DNA of 64,000 nucleotides, taken from positions 350,455 through 414,454 of the forward strand of contig NZ_JARRIB010000002.1 of NCBI RefSeq assembly GCF_041647995.1, in the 5' to 3' direction. The translations under genes and the position numbers were made by a program. Positions 46,439 through 56,135 of the stretch are shown here, piece by piece; positions within the stretch are counted from its first letter, which is position 1; each line of letters begins with the position of its first letter. This DNA comes from Pyrococcus kukulkanii. Lineage in GTDB: Archaea > Methanobacteriota_B > Thermococci > Thermococcales > Thermococcaceae. The notes under the pieces are model-generated. The model was not told the origin of the DNA, searched no databases, and worked only from the letters and a program-made list of their open reading frames with translations.

Positions 46439-47794
46439 ATGGGTAAGTACTTCGGAACTAGTGGAATAAGAGAGGTTGTTAATGAAAAGCTAACCCCCGA
46501 GCTTGCTCTAAGGGTTGGTCTTGCTCTAGGAACTTACCTTGAGGAAGGAACCGTCGTTATTGGAGTGGATACGAGGACAAGTAGCGAAATGCTAAAAAAT
46601 GCCGTTATAAGTGGTCTTCTCGCTACTGGAATTAACGTGATTGATATAGGTCTTGCTCCAACGCCCCTTACGGGCTTCGCAATTAAGCTTTACGAGGCGG
46701 ATGCAGGGGTAACGATAACGGCAAGCCACAATCCCCCAGAGTACAATGGAATCAAAGTCTGGGACAGGAATGGAATGGCCTACACTCCAGATAAGGAAAA
46801 GAAGCTTGAGGAAATAATGGACTCTGACAAGTTTAAGAGGGTTCCGTGGAATGAGATTGGAAGGCTGACAAAAGAAGATCCGAGAGATGAGTACATAGAG
46901 GAGGTTCTAAAAACAATAAAACTTGAAGATTCTTACACCGTTGTTGTTGATACAGGCAACGGAGCTGGTTCAATCTTAAGCCCTTACCTCCAGAGAGAGC
47001 TCGGGAACAGGGTTATAAGCCTGAATTCTCATCCAAGCGGGTTCTTTGTTAGGGAGCTCGAGCCAAACGCGAAGAGCCTTGAGATGCTGGCTAAAACTGT
47101 TAAAGCTATGAACGCGGATGTAGGAATAGCTCACGATGGTGATGCCGATAGAATTGGAGTTGTGGATGACACCGGAAGGTTCGTTGAGTACGAGGTTATG
47201 CTCTCCCTCATTGCAGGCTACATGCTCAGGAAGTACGGGGAAGGAGTTGTAGTAACAACCGTGGATGCAGGCTTCGCTTTGGATGATTACGTTAGGGATC
47301 TCGGCGGAAAAGTAGTTAGAACCAAGGTTGGTGATGTCGCAGTCGCTGAAGAGCTGGCGAGGCATGGAGGCGTCTTCGGCGGAGAGCCAAGTGGAACGTG
47401 GATAATGCCTCAGTGGAACTTAACGCCAGACGGAATTTTTGCTGGGGCCCTCGTTCTTGAGATGGTAGACAGACTTGGCCCAATAAGCGAGCTCGCAAAG
47501 GAGGTGCCAAGGTACGTAACGCTAAGGGCAAAGATACCCTGTCCGAACGAGCTGAAGAGGAAAGCCATGGAAATAATAGCGAAGAAGGCTTTGGAGAGCT
47601 TTGAGTACAAGAGGCTGATAGATATCGACGGCGTGAGAATAGAAAACGAGGAGTGGTGGGTCCTGTTTAGACCGAGTGGAACTGAGCCGATAATGAGGAT
47701 AACCTTAGAGGCCCACACCCAGGAGAATGCCAAAGAGCTAATGGAGAAGGCAGAGAGGCTCGTTAGGGAAGCAATAAGAGAGGCCCAGGAATGA
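46439..47794 (+). CDS. glmM: Phosphoglucosamine mutase-type phosphohexomutase
   Basis: 451 residues: catalytic Ser in [16 protein letters not shown] (about residue 99), metal loop [13 protein letters not shown], sugar loop GGEPSGTWI and the C-terminal phosphate-binding [17 protein letters not shown] is the form that I associate with GlmM; the paralogue in this window has GEENG. Its reaction gives glucosamine-1-phosphate for UDP-GlcNAc. Specificity assignment is moderate: archaeal mutases can be broad. Confidence 0.85.
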   Translation: MGKYFGTSGIREVVNEKLTPELALRVGLALGTYLEEGTVVIGVDTRTSSEMLKNAVISGLLATGINVIDIGLAPTPLTGFAIKLYEADAGVTITASHNPPEYNGIKVWDRNGMAYTPDKEKKLEEIMDSDKFKRVPWNEIGRLTKEDPRDEYIEEVLKTIKLEDSYTVVVDTGNGAGSILSPYLQRELGNRVISLNSHPSGFFVRELEPNAKSLEMLAKTVKAMNADVGIAHDGDADRIGVVDDTGRFVEYEVMLSLIAGYMLRKYGEGVVVTTVDAGFALDDYVRDLGGKVVRTKVGDVAVAEELARHGGVFGGEPSGTWIMPQWNLTPDGIFAGALVLEMVDRLGPISELAKEVPRYVTLRAKIPCPNELKRKAMEIIAKKALESFEYKRLIDIDGVRIENEEWWVLFRPSGTEPIMRITLEAHTQENAKELMEKAERLVREAIREAQE

Positions 47795-47821
47795 ACTATG
47801 TAGTTTACTTTTTTCTTTTGA

Positions 47822-48170
47822 GAGCCTCGCCCTTTAGGGCGGGGATGCAGGGATTGAGGGTTCAGCTCTTTTAGACCGAAAACCCTTTTTAAACAATAAC
47901 GTAATAAGGCCTCGGAGAGGTTATCAAAGCCGATGAGATGAGGGGTTTTCACTCGTGTCCCTCCCCGTTGGGATGCTGGTAGGCGTCCTCTCAAAAACCA
48001 CTCCTAGGCGGTTTAAACTCTTGGAGTGGCCTCTTGGCGATAACCCCGAGCCGTTTTGCGGTAGGGGTAACTGCTAATAGTGGGCCCACAAATCAATTAA
48101 AAACCCTAAAGGGCTGGGTCATGACGCCCAAGAGGCCCTTAAGGGCGGGGAGGAGGTCAGCTCCTTAGTT
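47822..48170. mobile_element. GC-rich structured element with IS200/IS605-like ends (no transposase)
   Basis: The gap between glmM and the next gene holds a GC-rich unit far richer than its flanks. The left end has CGCCCT-TT-AGGGCG (47828-47841) followed by GGGG; the right end has the palindrome GCCCTTAAGGGC (48135-48146) followed by GGGGAGGAGGTCAGC, like subterminal hairpins of IS200/IS605 insertion sequences. The inside folds: CTCGG/GGTTATC (47911-47925) pairs with GATAACC/CCGAG (48039-48050), and CCACTCC (47998-48004) with GGAGTGG (48023-48029). No reading frame fits. Either a non-autonomous IS605 derivative or a structured non-coding RNA; both are possible. Outside it, 47795-47821 and 48171-48268 show nothing. 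Confidence 0.45.
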
Positions 48171-48268
48171 CCTATTTTTGGCAAACTTGGCCTTAAAACT
48201 ATCTCCATAGATATATTGAATGTCGCCTTGGTAGTATTACCTGCTTGAACTTATTCTAAAGGGAGACA

Positions 48269-48877
48269 TCAACGCAAAAACTGCTTCGATAATTGCCGGG
48301 ATACTTCTTCTGCTTTAGCCTTCCCCGTCTTAACGCCAAAGAACGTTAAAAGCAATAGGGAGTTTCTCTGAAGGACGCCCGGATTGTTATGGGACACCAA
48401 CAAATACGCCCCTCCATATACAAGACCAAGAACCCAGTACGTTGAGGGGGAAAGTGTTAACGATAGAATTTTTGAGAGGATTGTTAAGCTGGTGAGAATT
48501 GAGATCTCAACGACCATAAGCACCGTGGCAAGTACCCCCAATCCACGCATAAGGGGGTCTTCTCCATGGCTTTTAAGAACCCTCACATCATGCAGGGTGT
48601 ATATGATGTCCCTTGCAAATCCTACCCCACTATTAAATCCTAAAAACGCGAAGATCCCACTAATCGTCCCTCCAACTTTTATAGCAAGCACAACTGAGAG
48701 AAAGTATCTAAGGAAGGTAAGAAACCTTTCCAAGTTTTTTCTTTTGTTATCTGGTAGCTCTACTGTTACCCTCAGAGGAATCGCAAAGATCCTAGCTACG
48801 AGCCTGAAAGACGAGATAATGAACTTTATGATGTACAGGAAAAGCAGCAAGAGGATTATAAGTATGCTCCTCATCAT
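48269..48877 (-). CDS. Membrane protein of unknown function
   Basis: 202 residues with four or five hydrophobic segments (SILIILLLLFLYIIKFIISS, then LTFLRYFLSVVLAI, GVLATVLMVVEISILTSLT, YWVLGLVYGGAYLL) and a short basic C-terminus. It has no family that I recognise. Starts at ATG-ATG 48877 with a moderate GGTGAGA ribosome site. It is transcribed away from tyrS, with 109 bases between that hold the promoters of both. Confidence 0.65.
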   Translation of the reverse strand: MMRSILIILLLLFLYIIKFIISSFRLVARIFAIPLRVTVELPDNKRKNLERFLTFLRYFLSVVLAIKVGGTISGIFAFLGFNSGVGFARDIIYTLHDVRVLKSHGEDPLMRGLGVLATVLMVVEISILTSLTILSKILSLTLSPSTYWVLGLVYGGAYLLVSHNNPGVLQRNSLLLLTFFGVKTGKAKAEEVSRQLSKQFLR

Positions 48878-48986
48878 GATCTCACCCTCAGCCTTGGTCC
48901 AGCATCATCATCTTTCAGCAGTGCAAGGGTTCATCATCCTCGAAAATTCCTTAAATACATAACCCTTTATGAAGCTGGTGGTGAGT

Positions 48987-50114
48987 ATGGACATCGAGGA
49001 TAGGATAAACTTAGTGCTGAAGAAGCCCACCGAAGAGGTTTTGACCGTTGAGAATTTAAGGTACCTGTTTGAAGTTGGTGCTCCCCTTCAGCACTACATT
49101 GGATTTGAGATAAGCGGTTACATTCATCTCGGAACTGGACTGATGGCTGGGGCTAAAATAGCTGACTTCCAAAAAGCTGGAATAAAAACAAGAGTATTCC
49201 TTGCTGATTGGCATAGTTGGATAAATGACAAACTTGGTGGAGACCTTGAGACGATCCAAGAGGTTGCGTTGAAATACTTCAAGGTCGGAATGGAAAGGAG
49301 CATTGAGGTTATGGGTGGGGATCCAAAGAGGGTGGAGTTCGTTTTAGCCAGCGAGATACTTGAAAATGGGGACTACTGGCAGACTGTAATTGACATATCC
49401 AAGAACGTCACCTTGAGCAGGGTTATGCGTTCGATTACGATAATGGGCAGACAGATGGGTGAAGCTATAGACTTCGCCAAACTGATTTACCCAATGATGC
49501 AGGTTGCCGACATATTCTACCAAGGGGTTACGATTGTCCACGCAGGGATGGATCAGAGAAAGGCTCACGTCATAGCCATTGAGGTTGCTCAAAAGCTGAG
49601 GTATCACCCGATAGTCCACAACGGAGAGAAGCTCAAGCCCGTTGCAGTTCACCACCACTTACTCCTTGGACTGCAGGAGCCGCCAAAGTGGCCCATTGAG
49701 AGTGAAGAGGAGTTCAAGGAGATAAAAGCTCAGATGAAGATGAGTAAGAGCAAGCCTTATTCAGCAGTATTCATCCACGATAGCCCTGAGGAAATCAAGC
49801 AGAAGCTTAGAAAGGCTTTCTGTCCCGCGAGGGAAGTTAGATATAACCCAGTCCTTGACTGGGCCGAGCACATAATCTTCCGTGAGGAGCCTACGGAGTT
49901 TACTGTGCATAGACCCGCGAAGTTTGGAGGAGATGTAACTTACACGACCTTCGAGGAGCTCAAGAGGGACTTCGCCGAGGGCAAGCTACATCCACTCGAC
50001 TTAAAGAATGCCGTTGCTGAGTACCTCATAGACTTGCTTGAACCCGTGAGAAGGTACTTCGAGAAGCATCCAGAACCCTTGGAGCTGATGCAACAGATAA
50101 AAATTACTCGTTGA
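48987..50114 (+). CDS. tyrS: Tyrosyl-tRNA synthetase
   Basis: 375 residues of the archaeal class I TyrRS: GYIHLGTG (HIGH equivalent), ADWHSWINDKLGG, YPMMQVADIF, HAGMDQRKAHV (tyrosine-binding QxxD) and the KMSKSKP loop. ATG 48987 (MDIEDRIN) follows GGTGGTGAG; the in-frame ATG 48969 would add a hydrophobic tip and lacks a ribosome site. The last 11 bases overlap antisense with the CYTH gene. Confidence 0.96.
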   Translation: MDIEDRINLVLKKPTEEVLTVENLRYLFEVGAPLQHYIGFEISGYIHLGTGLMAGAKIADFQKAGIKTRVFLADWHSWINDKLGGDLETIQEVALKYFKVGMERSIEVMGGDPKRVEFVLASEILENGDYWQTVIDISKNVTLSRVMRSITIMGRQMGEAIDFAKLIYPMMQVADIFYQGVTIVHAGMDQRKAHVIAIEVAQKLRYHPIVHNGEKLKPVAVHHHLLLGLQEPPKWPIESEEEFKEIKAQMKMSKSKPYSAVFIHDSPEEIKQKLRKAFCPAREVRYNPVLDWAEHIIFREEPTEFTVHRPAKFGGDVTYTTFEELKRDFAEGKLHPLDLKNAVAEYLIDLLEPVRRYFEKHPEPLELMQQIKITR

Positions 50115-50601
50115 TAAGCTCTATGTACAGCCTTGGCTCAACATCTTCCTCTTTTAATCCAAGTTTTTTGGCAACCTCCCATATCTTCCTCTTTGCCTTT
50201 TTGGGATCTTTGGCAATTACTTCAATGTCCAAGAAATCCCCAGCCTTTTCAACCCTATTCAGTTCAAAAGTTACATCGCCCAACTTGTAGATCCACCTCT
50301 TCTTCTTTATTACTGCTTCAATTTCATACCCAAGCTCTTTGAACATTTCTACAGCTTTTTGGAAATCATCTATCTTGAATTCGATTTCATAGAACTCTTC
50401 ATTCCTCTCATCCTTAATTTCCTTATATGTTATGTAGTATTCGCCAAGGTTGTGGATGGCCCTAACTCGGAGAAGTTTTGGCCTAGGGACTTTAAAGTAT
50501 ATATCTTCCTGCTCCTCAAAATGGGAAAAGTAACCACCGAGGGCCTCAATCTTTTTTCTGATTTCATCGAAGTTTACCCTGAATTTAATCTCAATTTCCA
50601 T
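50104..50601 (-). CDS. CYTH-domain (CyaB/thiamine triphosphatase-like) protein
   Basis: 165 residues starting MEIEIKFRV (the ExExK signature), with GGYFSHFEEQEDIYFKVP, LRVRAI, YYITYKEIKD and ELNRVEKAGDFLDIEV, the closed beta-tunnel of CYTH proteins that bind triphosphates with Mg2+. The bacterial class IV adenylate cyclases and thiamine triphosphatases belong here; which (if either) applies is undecided. Two bases lie between its start and the Lrp gene's stop. Confidence 0.87.
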   Translation of the reverse strand: MEIEIKFRVNFDEIRKKIEALGGYFSHFEEQEDIYFKVPRPKLLRVRAIHNLGEYYITYKEIKDERNEEFYEIEFKIDDFQKAVEMFKELGYEIEAVIKKKRWIYKLGDVTFELNRVEKAGDFLDIEVIAKDPKKAKRKIWEVAKKLGLKEEDVEPRLYIELINE

Positions 50602-50603
50602 TC

Positions 50604-51092
50604 TTAAACCTCCGCAAGGAAGCCAGCTATATCGTCACCCTTCCTTATCTCTGAAACTGGAAGAACTACAACGTTCCTTAAGGTAGGGATGCTCTTTATG
50701 TTGTCTTCTATAAAGTTCATCAATTCCTCCTTATCGTTCTTACCAACAAGAGCTATTATCTTATCTGCACCGCTTTTTGCTACGAAGAGAACTCCAGGAA
50801 GAGCGGATAATGTCTTCGTTATATATTCAACGTACCTCTCCAAGAAATCCTCAATTATTGGCCTTCCCACCTCAAGTATTATGAATGCCAAGTACTTGGG
50901 CTTTAAGGGCTCACCCAGGATTATTGTATATTTATTAATAATCCCCCTTTCCTGCAACTTTTTAATTCTGAAGTGAACAGTCGACTCCGGTTTCCCTATT
51001 TTATTACTGATCTCCGCTATTGTAAGCCTCGCATCTGACTTTAGTAACCTTAATATTGCTCTGTCAAGGTCATCAAGCTGAGTATTTGGCAT
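50604..51092 (-). CDS. Lrp/AsnC-family transcription regulator
   Basis: 162 residues: an N-terminal HTH ([42 protein letters not shown]... region, shown in two parts) followed by an RAM-like sensor domain ([19 protein letters not shown]) that would bind an amino acid or related effector. ATG 51092 ([10 protein letters not shown]) follows GGGGGTT; the frame extends above, but those residues are unlike the family. The start lies 20 bases inside the ubiX end, so expression is coupled. Confidence 0.9.
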   Translation of the reverse strand: MPNTQLDDLDRAILRLLKSDARLTIAEISNKIGKPESTVHFRIKKLQERGIINKYTIILGEPLKPKYLAFIILEVGRPIIEDFLERYVEYITKTLSALPGVLFVAKSGADKIIALVGKNDKEELMNFIEDNIKSIPTLRNVVVLPVSEIRKGDDIAGFLAEV

Positions 51093-51627
51093 TTTCAACC
51101 CCCCATCTTGGATAGAGATTATGATCAATCCCCAATATGTCGAGGATTTTCCCAATTATAAACCTTACTATGTCGTCTAGTGTTTGGGGTTTTATGTAAA
51201 ATGCTGGGGATGCTGGCATGACTATTGCCCCAGCTTGGGCAACCTTTAACATATTTTGGATATGCACCAAGCTTAAAGGGGTCTCCCTTATAAGGAGAAC
51301 AAGCTTTCGTCTCTCCTTAAGGGCAACGTCAGCTGCCCTAGTAATTAAGTTGTCAGAATATCCATTGGCTATCGCGGAGAGTGTTTTCATTGAGCAAGGT
51401 GCTATAACCATTGCATCGAATTTGTTTGAGCCAGAGGCTATAGGTGCGAATAGGTCATCCTCTTTATAGTCAGGTTCTATATTGATCCCAGTTTCAAATT
51501 TAGCGACTTTAATTCCGGTCTCTGAAGCTAAGAGGATAACCTCATGGCCCATCGATTTTAGTATCTTGTATAACTCCACGCCATAAATAGCCCCGCTTGC
51601 TCCAGTTATCGCAACTATTATCCTCAC
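51073..51627 (-). CDS. ubiX: Flavin prenyltransferase (UbiX)
   Basis: 184 residues: [42 protein letters not shown] and [20 protein letters not shown], then PASPAFY, the UbiX/Pad fold. It makes prenylated FMN from dimethylallyl phosphate and FMN, the cofactor of UbiD-type decarboxylases; no ubiD is in the window. GTG 51627 follows GGTGGAGAG; the frame above to 51672 lacks support. Overlaps the Lrp gene by 20 bases. Confidence 0.93.
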   Translation of the reverse strand: MRIIVAITGASGAIYGVELYKILKSMGHEVILLASETGIKVAKFETGINIEPDYKEDDLFAPIASGSNKFDAMVIAPCSMKTLSAIANGYSDNLITRAADVALKERRKLVLLIRETPLSLVHIQNMLKVAQAGAIVMPASPAFYIKPQTLDDIVRFIIGKILDILGIDHNLYPRWGVENAKYSA

Positions 51628-51688
51628 ACTCTCCACCCTGTTTAAATTTAGTAAACCCTTATAAAGCTGCACTGAAGAGTACTCACTG

Positions 51689-52504
51689 GTGCAACAAGTG
51701 GAAATTTACAGTATTCTTTTGGGAAAGGCAAAGGAGCTCGCTAAGGAAATAAATGCTAAGGCAATTGTCTTAGTTTATCCTCCTACTGAAGAGGTTAGCG
51801 TTGAGTTTGAGGGGCCAGTAATAATAGTTGGAAGGGAATTTGATATAGAGAGTGAATATGTAAAGAAACTTCCCCTCCCCCTTTCTATAGGGTTAAATAA
51901 CCTCCTAAACCTCGTTGCGGCATTCTTAAAGGGGCAGGGGATTATAGAAAAGGGGGAGTGGTTTGTGTACGTAACAGAAGATTCAATTGGCATTAAGAGG
52001 GTTGAGGAGAGGAGCATAGTTAGTAATGAGCTTTTCGATAGGTACGAGGGGATAGTCCAGAGGACTTTGGAGATAGCAATTGAGCTCAGCATAGAGGGGA
52101 GAGAAGGAAAGCCCGTTGGCACAATCTTCGTTATAGGCGATACGAGGGAGGTAATGAAGCACTCACACCAAATAGTCCCAAACCCCTTCAAGGGGCATAA
52201 CCTAAATATATTAGACCCAAAGGTCAAGCCAATAATAAAGGAGTTCTCTTTCCTAGATGGTGCTTTCATAATAACTTCAAAGGGGAGAATATTGGCCGCG
52301 GGCAGGTACTTAGATGTTGACCCCAAGAGCCTTGAAGTAACGCTTCCCCAGGGATTAGGGAGTAGGCACTTAGCCTCTGCGGCTATTACAAAAGTTACCA
52401 AGGCAATAGCAATAACCCTCTCCGAGAGCGGCACCGTTAGGGTGTTTAAGGATGGACAGATAGTTCTTGAGTACAATCCAAGGTTATCCCCGAGATCCCT
52501 TTAG
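51689..52504 (+). CDS. dacZ: Diadenylate cyclase (DacZ-type)
   Basis: 271 residues. A C-terminal DAC/DisA_N domain condenses two ATP into c-di-AMP: the DGA motif is D190-A192 in [16 protein letters not shown] and the RHR-like motif R226-H227 in [14 protein letters not shown]. The N-terminal 130 residues are an alpha/beta domain typical of the archaeal form. GTG 51689 is the start: the TATA-like CCTTATAAAG at about 51657-51666 is only about 26 bases away, so the mRNA is nearly leaderless and there is no ribosome site. c-di-AMP usually controls potassium and osmotic balance. Confidence 0.9.
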   Translation: MQQVEIYSILLGKAKELAKEINAKAIVLVYPPTEEVSVEFEGPVIIVGREFDIESEYVKKLPLPLSIGLNNLLNLVAAFLKGQGIIEKGEWFVYVTEDSIGIKRVEERSIVSNELFDRYEGIVQRTLEIAIELSIEGREGKPVGTIFVIGDTREVMKHSHQIVPNPFKGHNLNILDPKVKPIIKEFSFLDGAFIITSKGRILAAGRYLDVDPKSLEVTLPQGLGSRHLASAAITKVTKAIAITLSESGTVRVFKDGQIVLEYNPRLSPRSL

Positions 52505-52774
52505 CCTTTCCACTAGCTCCCTATTCTCCCTTCTAAGCCTATCCCTTTCCTCCATCATAAGTTCTTTGTCTAGTAACGCCTTCTCGTAGAACCTCTTTAA
52601 TCTTTCCAGATCTTTTTCAATCTCCTTCAGCTTCTCCTCCAGCTTTGCCTTCTTACTCAGCAGAAACTCCTCATACTCAGCCAATAGGGTTTCCTCAACT
52701 TTTTCGATATTCTCCTTGAGTATCCGTTCCAAATCAAGCTTCTTCAGCTTCTTCCACTCTTCCCTAGGCAACAC
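52484..52774 (-). CDS. Coiled-coil protein downstream of radical SAM gene
   Basis: About 97 residues, almost entirely heptad-like: LDLERILKENIEKVEETLLA, KKAKLEEKLKEIEKDLERL and [21 protein letters not shown] 52774 overlaps the radical SAM stop (TAGTG) with GGGGAAG upstream; an ATG at 52834 would overlap that gene by 61 bases and is less likely. The function is unknown, perhaps a scaffold for the neighbouring enzymes. The end overlaps dacZ antisense by 21 bases. Confidence 0.65.
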   Translation of the reverse strand: MLPREEWKKLKKLDLERILKENIEKVEETLLAEYEEFLLSKKAKLEEKLKEIEKDLERLKRFYEKALLDKELMMEERDRLRRENRELVERLKGSRG

Positions 52775-53895
52775 TATAAGAACTTCCCCATGTACTCCGT
52801 TGGAATCGGGCACAGGATTATTCCTCTCCCCCATAGGCAGTCACCGCAGCTCGGTGAGTTGCTCCAGCAATCCTGCTTTGTATCTAAAACAAAGGAACAG
52901 GAAGTATTTAGCGGACAATCTACGCACGATGGATAAGCTGAAGCTTTAACTACAAACCTGAACCACACAAAGTCCCTGCTCATCCATATATCCTTTAGGC
53001 TCTTATCTTTAACGTTTCCAAAGGAGTGCGCTATAACTTTCTTCTCCCTTCCAAATATGACCTCTGGATAAGTGTGGAGGAAACGATAGCAGGGAAAAAC
53101 CTCTCCATCCCATCTAATAACCGCAACGTTGTTCTCAACGAACTCACAGTACCTCTCGGTTCTCAGCTTAAACTCGGCTATCTTCATGAAGGGCCCTCCT
53201 CCTGCTATCCTCTGGAGCTCCTTAACTATGGGATCCATGTCAACGCTACCATCGTAAGCTATCAGCTTTGCTTGCTCTTTTGTCATTGGAAGCAGGTTAG
53301 AGATGAGCATTGAATCAACACCGAGCTTTCTGAGGTAAAGAGCCATCTTGGGTAATTGCTTATAGTTCTCCTTTGTCACAACCACCTCAACACCAATGAC
53401 TGGTTTCTCCGTCTTGTACTTCTCTTTCAGCCTTACAAGAGTTTTTATCCTGTTCTCTACCACCTTTGAGGTAACGTGGCCGAGCCTTATCATGTCAGAT
53501 GCCGTTGGTATGGCATCCATGGAGAAGTACACCATATCAACGCCGAGCTTTACAAACTCCTCAAGGATACTTTCAGTCAGGAGAACCCCATTTGAGCTCA
53601 TTCCAAGGGCAAAACCCCTTCTCTTCACCTCCCTAACCATATCCATGAATTTTGGATGAACTGCCGGTTCTCCAATTCCCCCAAAATACACCATCTTCAG
53701 GTCAGGGAACTCTTCGGCATCATCAAGGATCTTCAAAAAGAGATCCCAGTCCATATCTCCCTCTTCATCCTCCCAGTACTGCTTGAAGCACATCTCACAC
53801 TTAAGGTTGCAACGGTTCGTTATCTCGAGGTATAAGTACTTGAGATCGGGCTTTGGCTCTATCGAAACTTCAGCACCCCAAAGATGAAACTTCAT
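52774..53895 (-). CDS. Radical SAM protein with SPASM-like tail (tungsten-cofactor type)
   Basis: 373 residues: EITNRCNLKCEMCFKQYW (CxxxCxxC) near residue 30, VYFGGIGEPAVHPKF (GGE-like) and a C-terminal cysteine set with CEFVENNVAVIRWDGEVFPC, CVDCPLNTSC, CWSNSPSCGDC, additional Fe-S sites. It resembles the maturase often encoded beside tungsten oxidoreductases (cmo-like), and is next to a MoaD-like gene, which together suggest work on the tungstopterin or a peptide. aor itself is 26 kb away. Overlaps the coiled-coil gene by one base. Confidence 0.82.
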   Translation of the reverse strand: MKFHLWGAEVSIEPKPDLKYLYLEITNRCNLKCEMCFKQYWEDEEGDMDWDLFLKILDDAEEFPDLKMVYFGGIGEPAVHPKFMDMVREVKRRGFALGMSSNGVLLTESILEEFVKLGVDMVYFSMDAIPTASDMIRLGHVTSKVVENRIKTLVRLKEKYKTEKPVIGVEVVVTKENYKQLPKMALYLRKLGVDSMLISNLLPMTKEQAKLIAYDGSVDMDPIVKELQRIAGGGPFMKIAEFKLRTERYCEFVENNVAVIRWDGEVFPCYRFLHTYPEVIFGREKKVIAHSFGNVKDKSLKDIWMSRDFVWFRFVVKASAYPSCVDCPLNTSCSFVLDTKQDCWSNSPSCGDCLWGRGIILCPIPTEYMGKFL

Positions 53896-53896
53896 T

Positions 53897-54151
53897 TTAA
53901 CCCCCTCCAGCCGGTGGGAATATGCTTACTATATCTCCCTCCTTTAAAGGCGTTTCTAGGCCTTGGAGATGCTCAATGTTGTGGCCGTTTACCAAGATAA
54001 TGTACCCCGCCTCAAGCTCTTCCTTAACCTTTGGGTACTTAGCGTAGATTTTCTCAAGAAGTTCCTTTACGGTTGAAGCTTCTTCCTCAAACATCCTTCT
54101 TCCTATAATTTCTATGAGGGTGGCAAAGACCTTGACCGTGACCTTGGGCAT
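53897..54151 (-). CDS. MoaD/ThiS-like ubiquitin-fold protein
   Basis: 84 residues: [34 protein letters not shown] helix [33 protein letters not shown] and the C-terminal tail FPPAGGG ending in glycines, required for adenylation and sulfur transfer. Expected to be the sulfur carrier for molybdo/tungstopterin, or a SAMP-type modifier. One base precedes the radical SAM start, so the two are coupled. Divergent from mpgS. Confidence 0.92.
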   Translation of the reverse strand: MPKVTVKVFATLIEIIGRRMFEEEASTVKELLEKIYAKYPKVKEELEAGYIILVNGHNIEHLQGLETPLKEGDIVSIFPPAGGG

Positions 54152-54222
54152 TCTTCAACCCCCTCCAATATTGTAAGCAAGTTCTTTATATACTCTCACA
54201 CGAAATATTTTTGGGTGGTCAA

Positions 54223-55407
54223 ATGCTTCTGGAGGCTCCGGTTTACAAGGAGATTTTCGGTGCTGTAACAATTTATGAGCTACAAAAAGTTATAAAGATG
54301 GATACCGAAACCGAGGAAGTTCCCATTTACACGATAACTAACCTCCCTCGAGATAAGATTTACGAGACCCTGGGAAAAATGGCAGTGATAGTGCCAATGA
54401 AGAACGAGAAGCTTCACTTGGTAGATGGCGTTCTTAAGGCAATCCCACACAAGTGTCCAATAATAATAGTCTCAAACAGCAAGAGGGAAGGACCTAACAG
54501 GTACAAGATGGAAGTTGACTTGGTGAGGCACTTCTACAACTTAACTCACTCTAAAGTTATAATGGTTCATCAGAAGGATCCTGGACTCGCCAAGGCATTC
54601 AAGGAAGTTGGCTACACAGATATTCTTGACAACAGTGGGAACATAAGAAATGGAAAGGGAGAAGGCATGTTGATTGGAATACTCCTCGCCAAGGTGATTG
54701 GAGCCGAGTACGTTGGATTTGTTGATGCAGACAACTACATCCCAGGCTCTGTAAACGAGTACGTAAAAGATTATGCAGCGGGATTTCTCATGAGTGAGAG
54801 CGATTACACAATGGTAAGGCTTCACTGGAGGCACAAGCCTAAAGTCACAAAGGGAACTCTGTACTTCAAGAAGTGGGGAAGGGTCAGCGAAATCACAAAC
54901 CACTATTTAAACATGCTCATAAGCGAGCAGACAGCATTTGAAACAACGATAATGGTAACAGGGAACGCGGGAGAGCATGCGATGACTATGAAGTTAGCCG
55001 AGATAATGCCCTTCTCTACGGGCTATTCAATAGAACCCTACGAAATAGTCTACCTTCTAGAGAGATTCGGGAAGTGGGAAGAGGTCGAGGAGTTCAAGGA
55101 CGTCTTCGATCAAGGAATAGAGATATTCCAAATTGAAACGTTGAACCCCCACTTCCATGAGGATAAGGGCCAGGAGCACGTCAAGGAGATGATCCTGCTA
55201 AGCTTGGCAACAATCTATCACTCAAAGCTGGCTTCAAATACTTTAAAGAAGAGAATCCTCGCGGACTTGGTGGAGCACGGCATAATTAAGAGGGGCGAAG
55301 AGCCCCCAAAGCCCATAATTATGAGGCCAATTAAGGATATTCCGATAAAGGAGTGGTTTGAGATAGCTGAGGACAACGCAGAAACCCTGCTGAGGTTTGA
55401 GGTATGA
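54223..55407 (+). CDS. mpgS: Mannosyl-3-phosphoglycerate synthase
   Basis: 394 residues (GT55). It transfers mannose from GDP-mannose to 3-phosphoglycerate, the first step to the heat/osmotic solute mannosylglycerate. Seen: [38 protein letters not shown], the nucleotide-metal [14 protein letters not shown], and [13 protein letters not shown] 54223 (MLLEAP) follows GGGTGGT; the frame from TTG 54211 is not needed. TATA-like TCTTTATATACTC is at about 54182-54194. First gene of mpgS-mpgP-manC-manB. Confidence 0.96.
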   Translation: MLLEAPVYKEIFGAVTIYELQKVIKMDTETEEVPIYTITNLPRDKIYETLGKMAVIVPMKNEKLHLVDGVLKAIPHKCPIIIVSNSKREGPNRYKMEVDLVRHFYNLTHSKVIMVHQKDPGLAKAFKEVGYTDILDNSGNIRNGKGEGMLIGILLAKVIGAEYVGFVDADNYIPGSVNEYVKDYAAGFLMSESDYTMVRLHWRHKPKVTKGTLYFKKWGRVSEITNHYLNMLISEQTAFETTIMVTGNAGEHAMTMKLAEIMPFSTGYSIEPYEIVYLLERFGKWEEVEEFKDVFDQGIEIFQIETLNPHFHEDKGQEHVKEMILLSLATIYHSKLASNTLKKRILADLVEHGIIKRGEEPPKPIIMRPIKDIPIKEWFEIAEDNAETLLRFEV

Positions 55408-56135
55408 TCAGGGTTATATTCTTTGACTTGGATAAAACCCTACTCCCAGAGTACGATCCTGAGCCGGCCAAACCAGTAATAAAGGAGCTCAAGAGGAGGG
55501 GCTATGAAATAATCTTCAACTCATCAAAGACGAGGGCAGAGCAAGAGTACTATAGGGAGCACCTTAAGGTGGGAACACCCTTCATAGTGGAAAACGGGAG
55601 TGCAATTTACATTCCAAAGGGCTACTTCCCATTTTCAATCCAGGGCAGGGAGACCAGGGAATACATAGTTGTTGAGCTCGGAGTTGGGGTTGAGGAAATA
55701 AGGAAGGAGCTAAAGGCCCTAGAGACGTCCTACGGCCTCAAATATTATGCAAACTCTACAAAGGAAGAAATTGCAGAGTTCACGAAGATGCCCCTTGATC
55801 TGGTTCCCTTAGCAATGGAAAGGGAGTACAGCGAAACGATATTCACTTGGAGCAGGGACGGCTGGCAGGACATTCTCAAGGGGAGAGGGTTTAACGTTAC
55901 GATGGGAAGCAGGTTTTATGCCGTCCACGGGCACTCTGATAAAGGGAAGGCGGCTAAAATTCTCCTAGACTTATATAGGAGGCTCGATCAGGTTAAGAGC
56001 TATGCCGTTGGTGACGGTTACAATGACTTCCCCATGTTCGATGTCGTTGATGAGGCCTTTCTCATAGGGAAGTTGAGGCATGAAAATGCAAAAAATGTCT
56101 CCTCGATAGAGGAAGTTTTGGAGGTGATAGAATGA
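55404..56135 (+). CDS. mpgP: Mannosyl-3-phosphoglycerate phosphatase
   Basis: 243 residues of the HAD superfamily: [16 protein letters not shown] (nucleophile Asp), [12 protein letters not shown] (motif II), KGKAAKILL (motif III Lys) and [16 protein letters not shown] (motif IV). It removes phosphate from mannosyl-3-phosphoglycerate, giving mannosylglycerate. ATG overlaps the mpgS stop, and its end overlaps manC. Confidence 0.95.
   Translation: MIRVIFFDLDKTLLPEYDPEPAKPVIKELKRRGYEIIFNSSKTRAEQEYYREHLKVGTPFIVENGSAIYIPKGYFPFSIQGRETREYIVVELGVGVEEIRKELKALETSYGLKYYANSTKEEIAEFTKMPLDLVPLAMEREYSETIFTWSRDGWQDILKGRGFNVTMGSRFYAVHGHSDKGKAAKILLDLYRRLDQVKSYAVGDGYNDFPMFDVVDEAFLIGKLRHENAKNVSSIEEVLEVIE

Noticed and set aside
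47410..47994. Minus-strand open frame opposite glmM reaching into the GC-rich element
   Set aside because: It is mostly antisense to a well-supported gene, has no family features, and its 5' part lies in the structured element.
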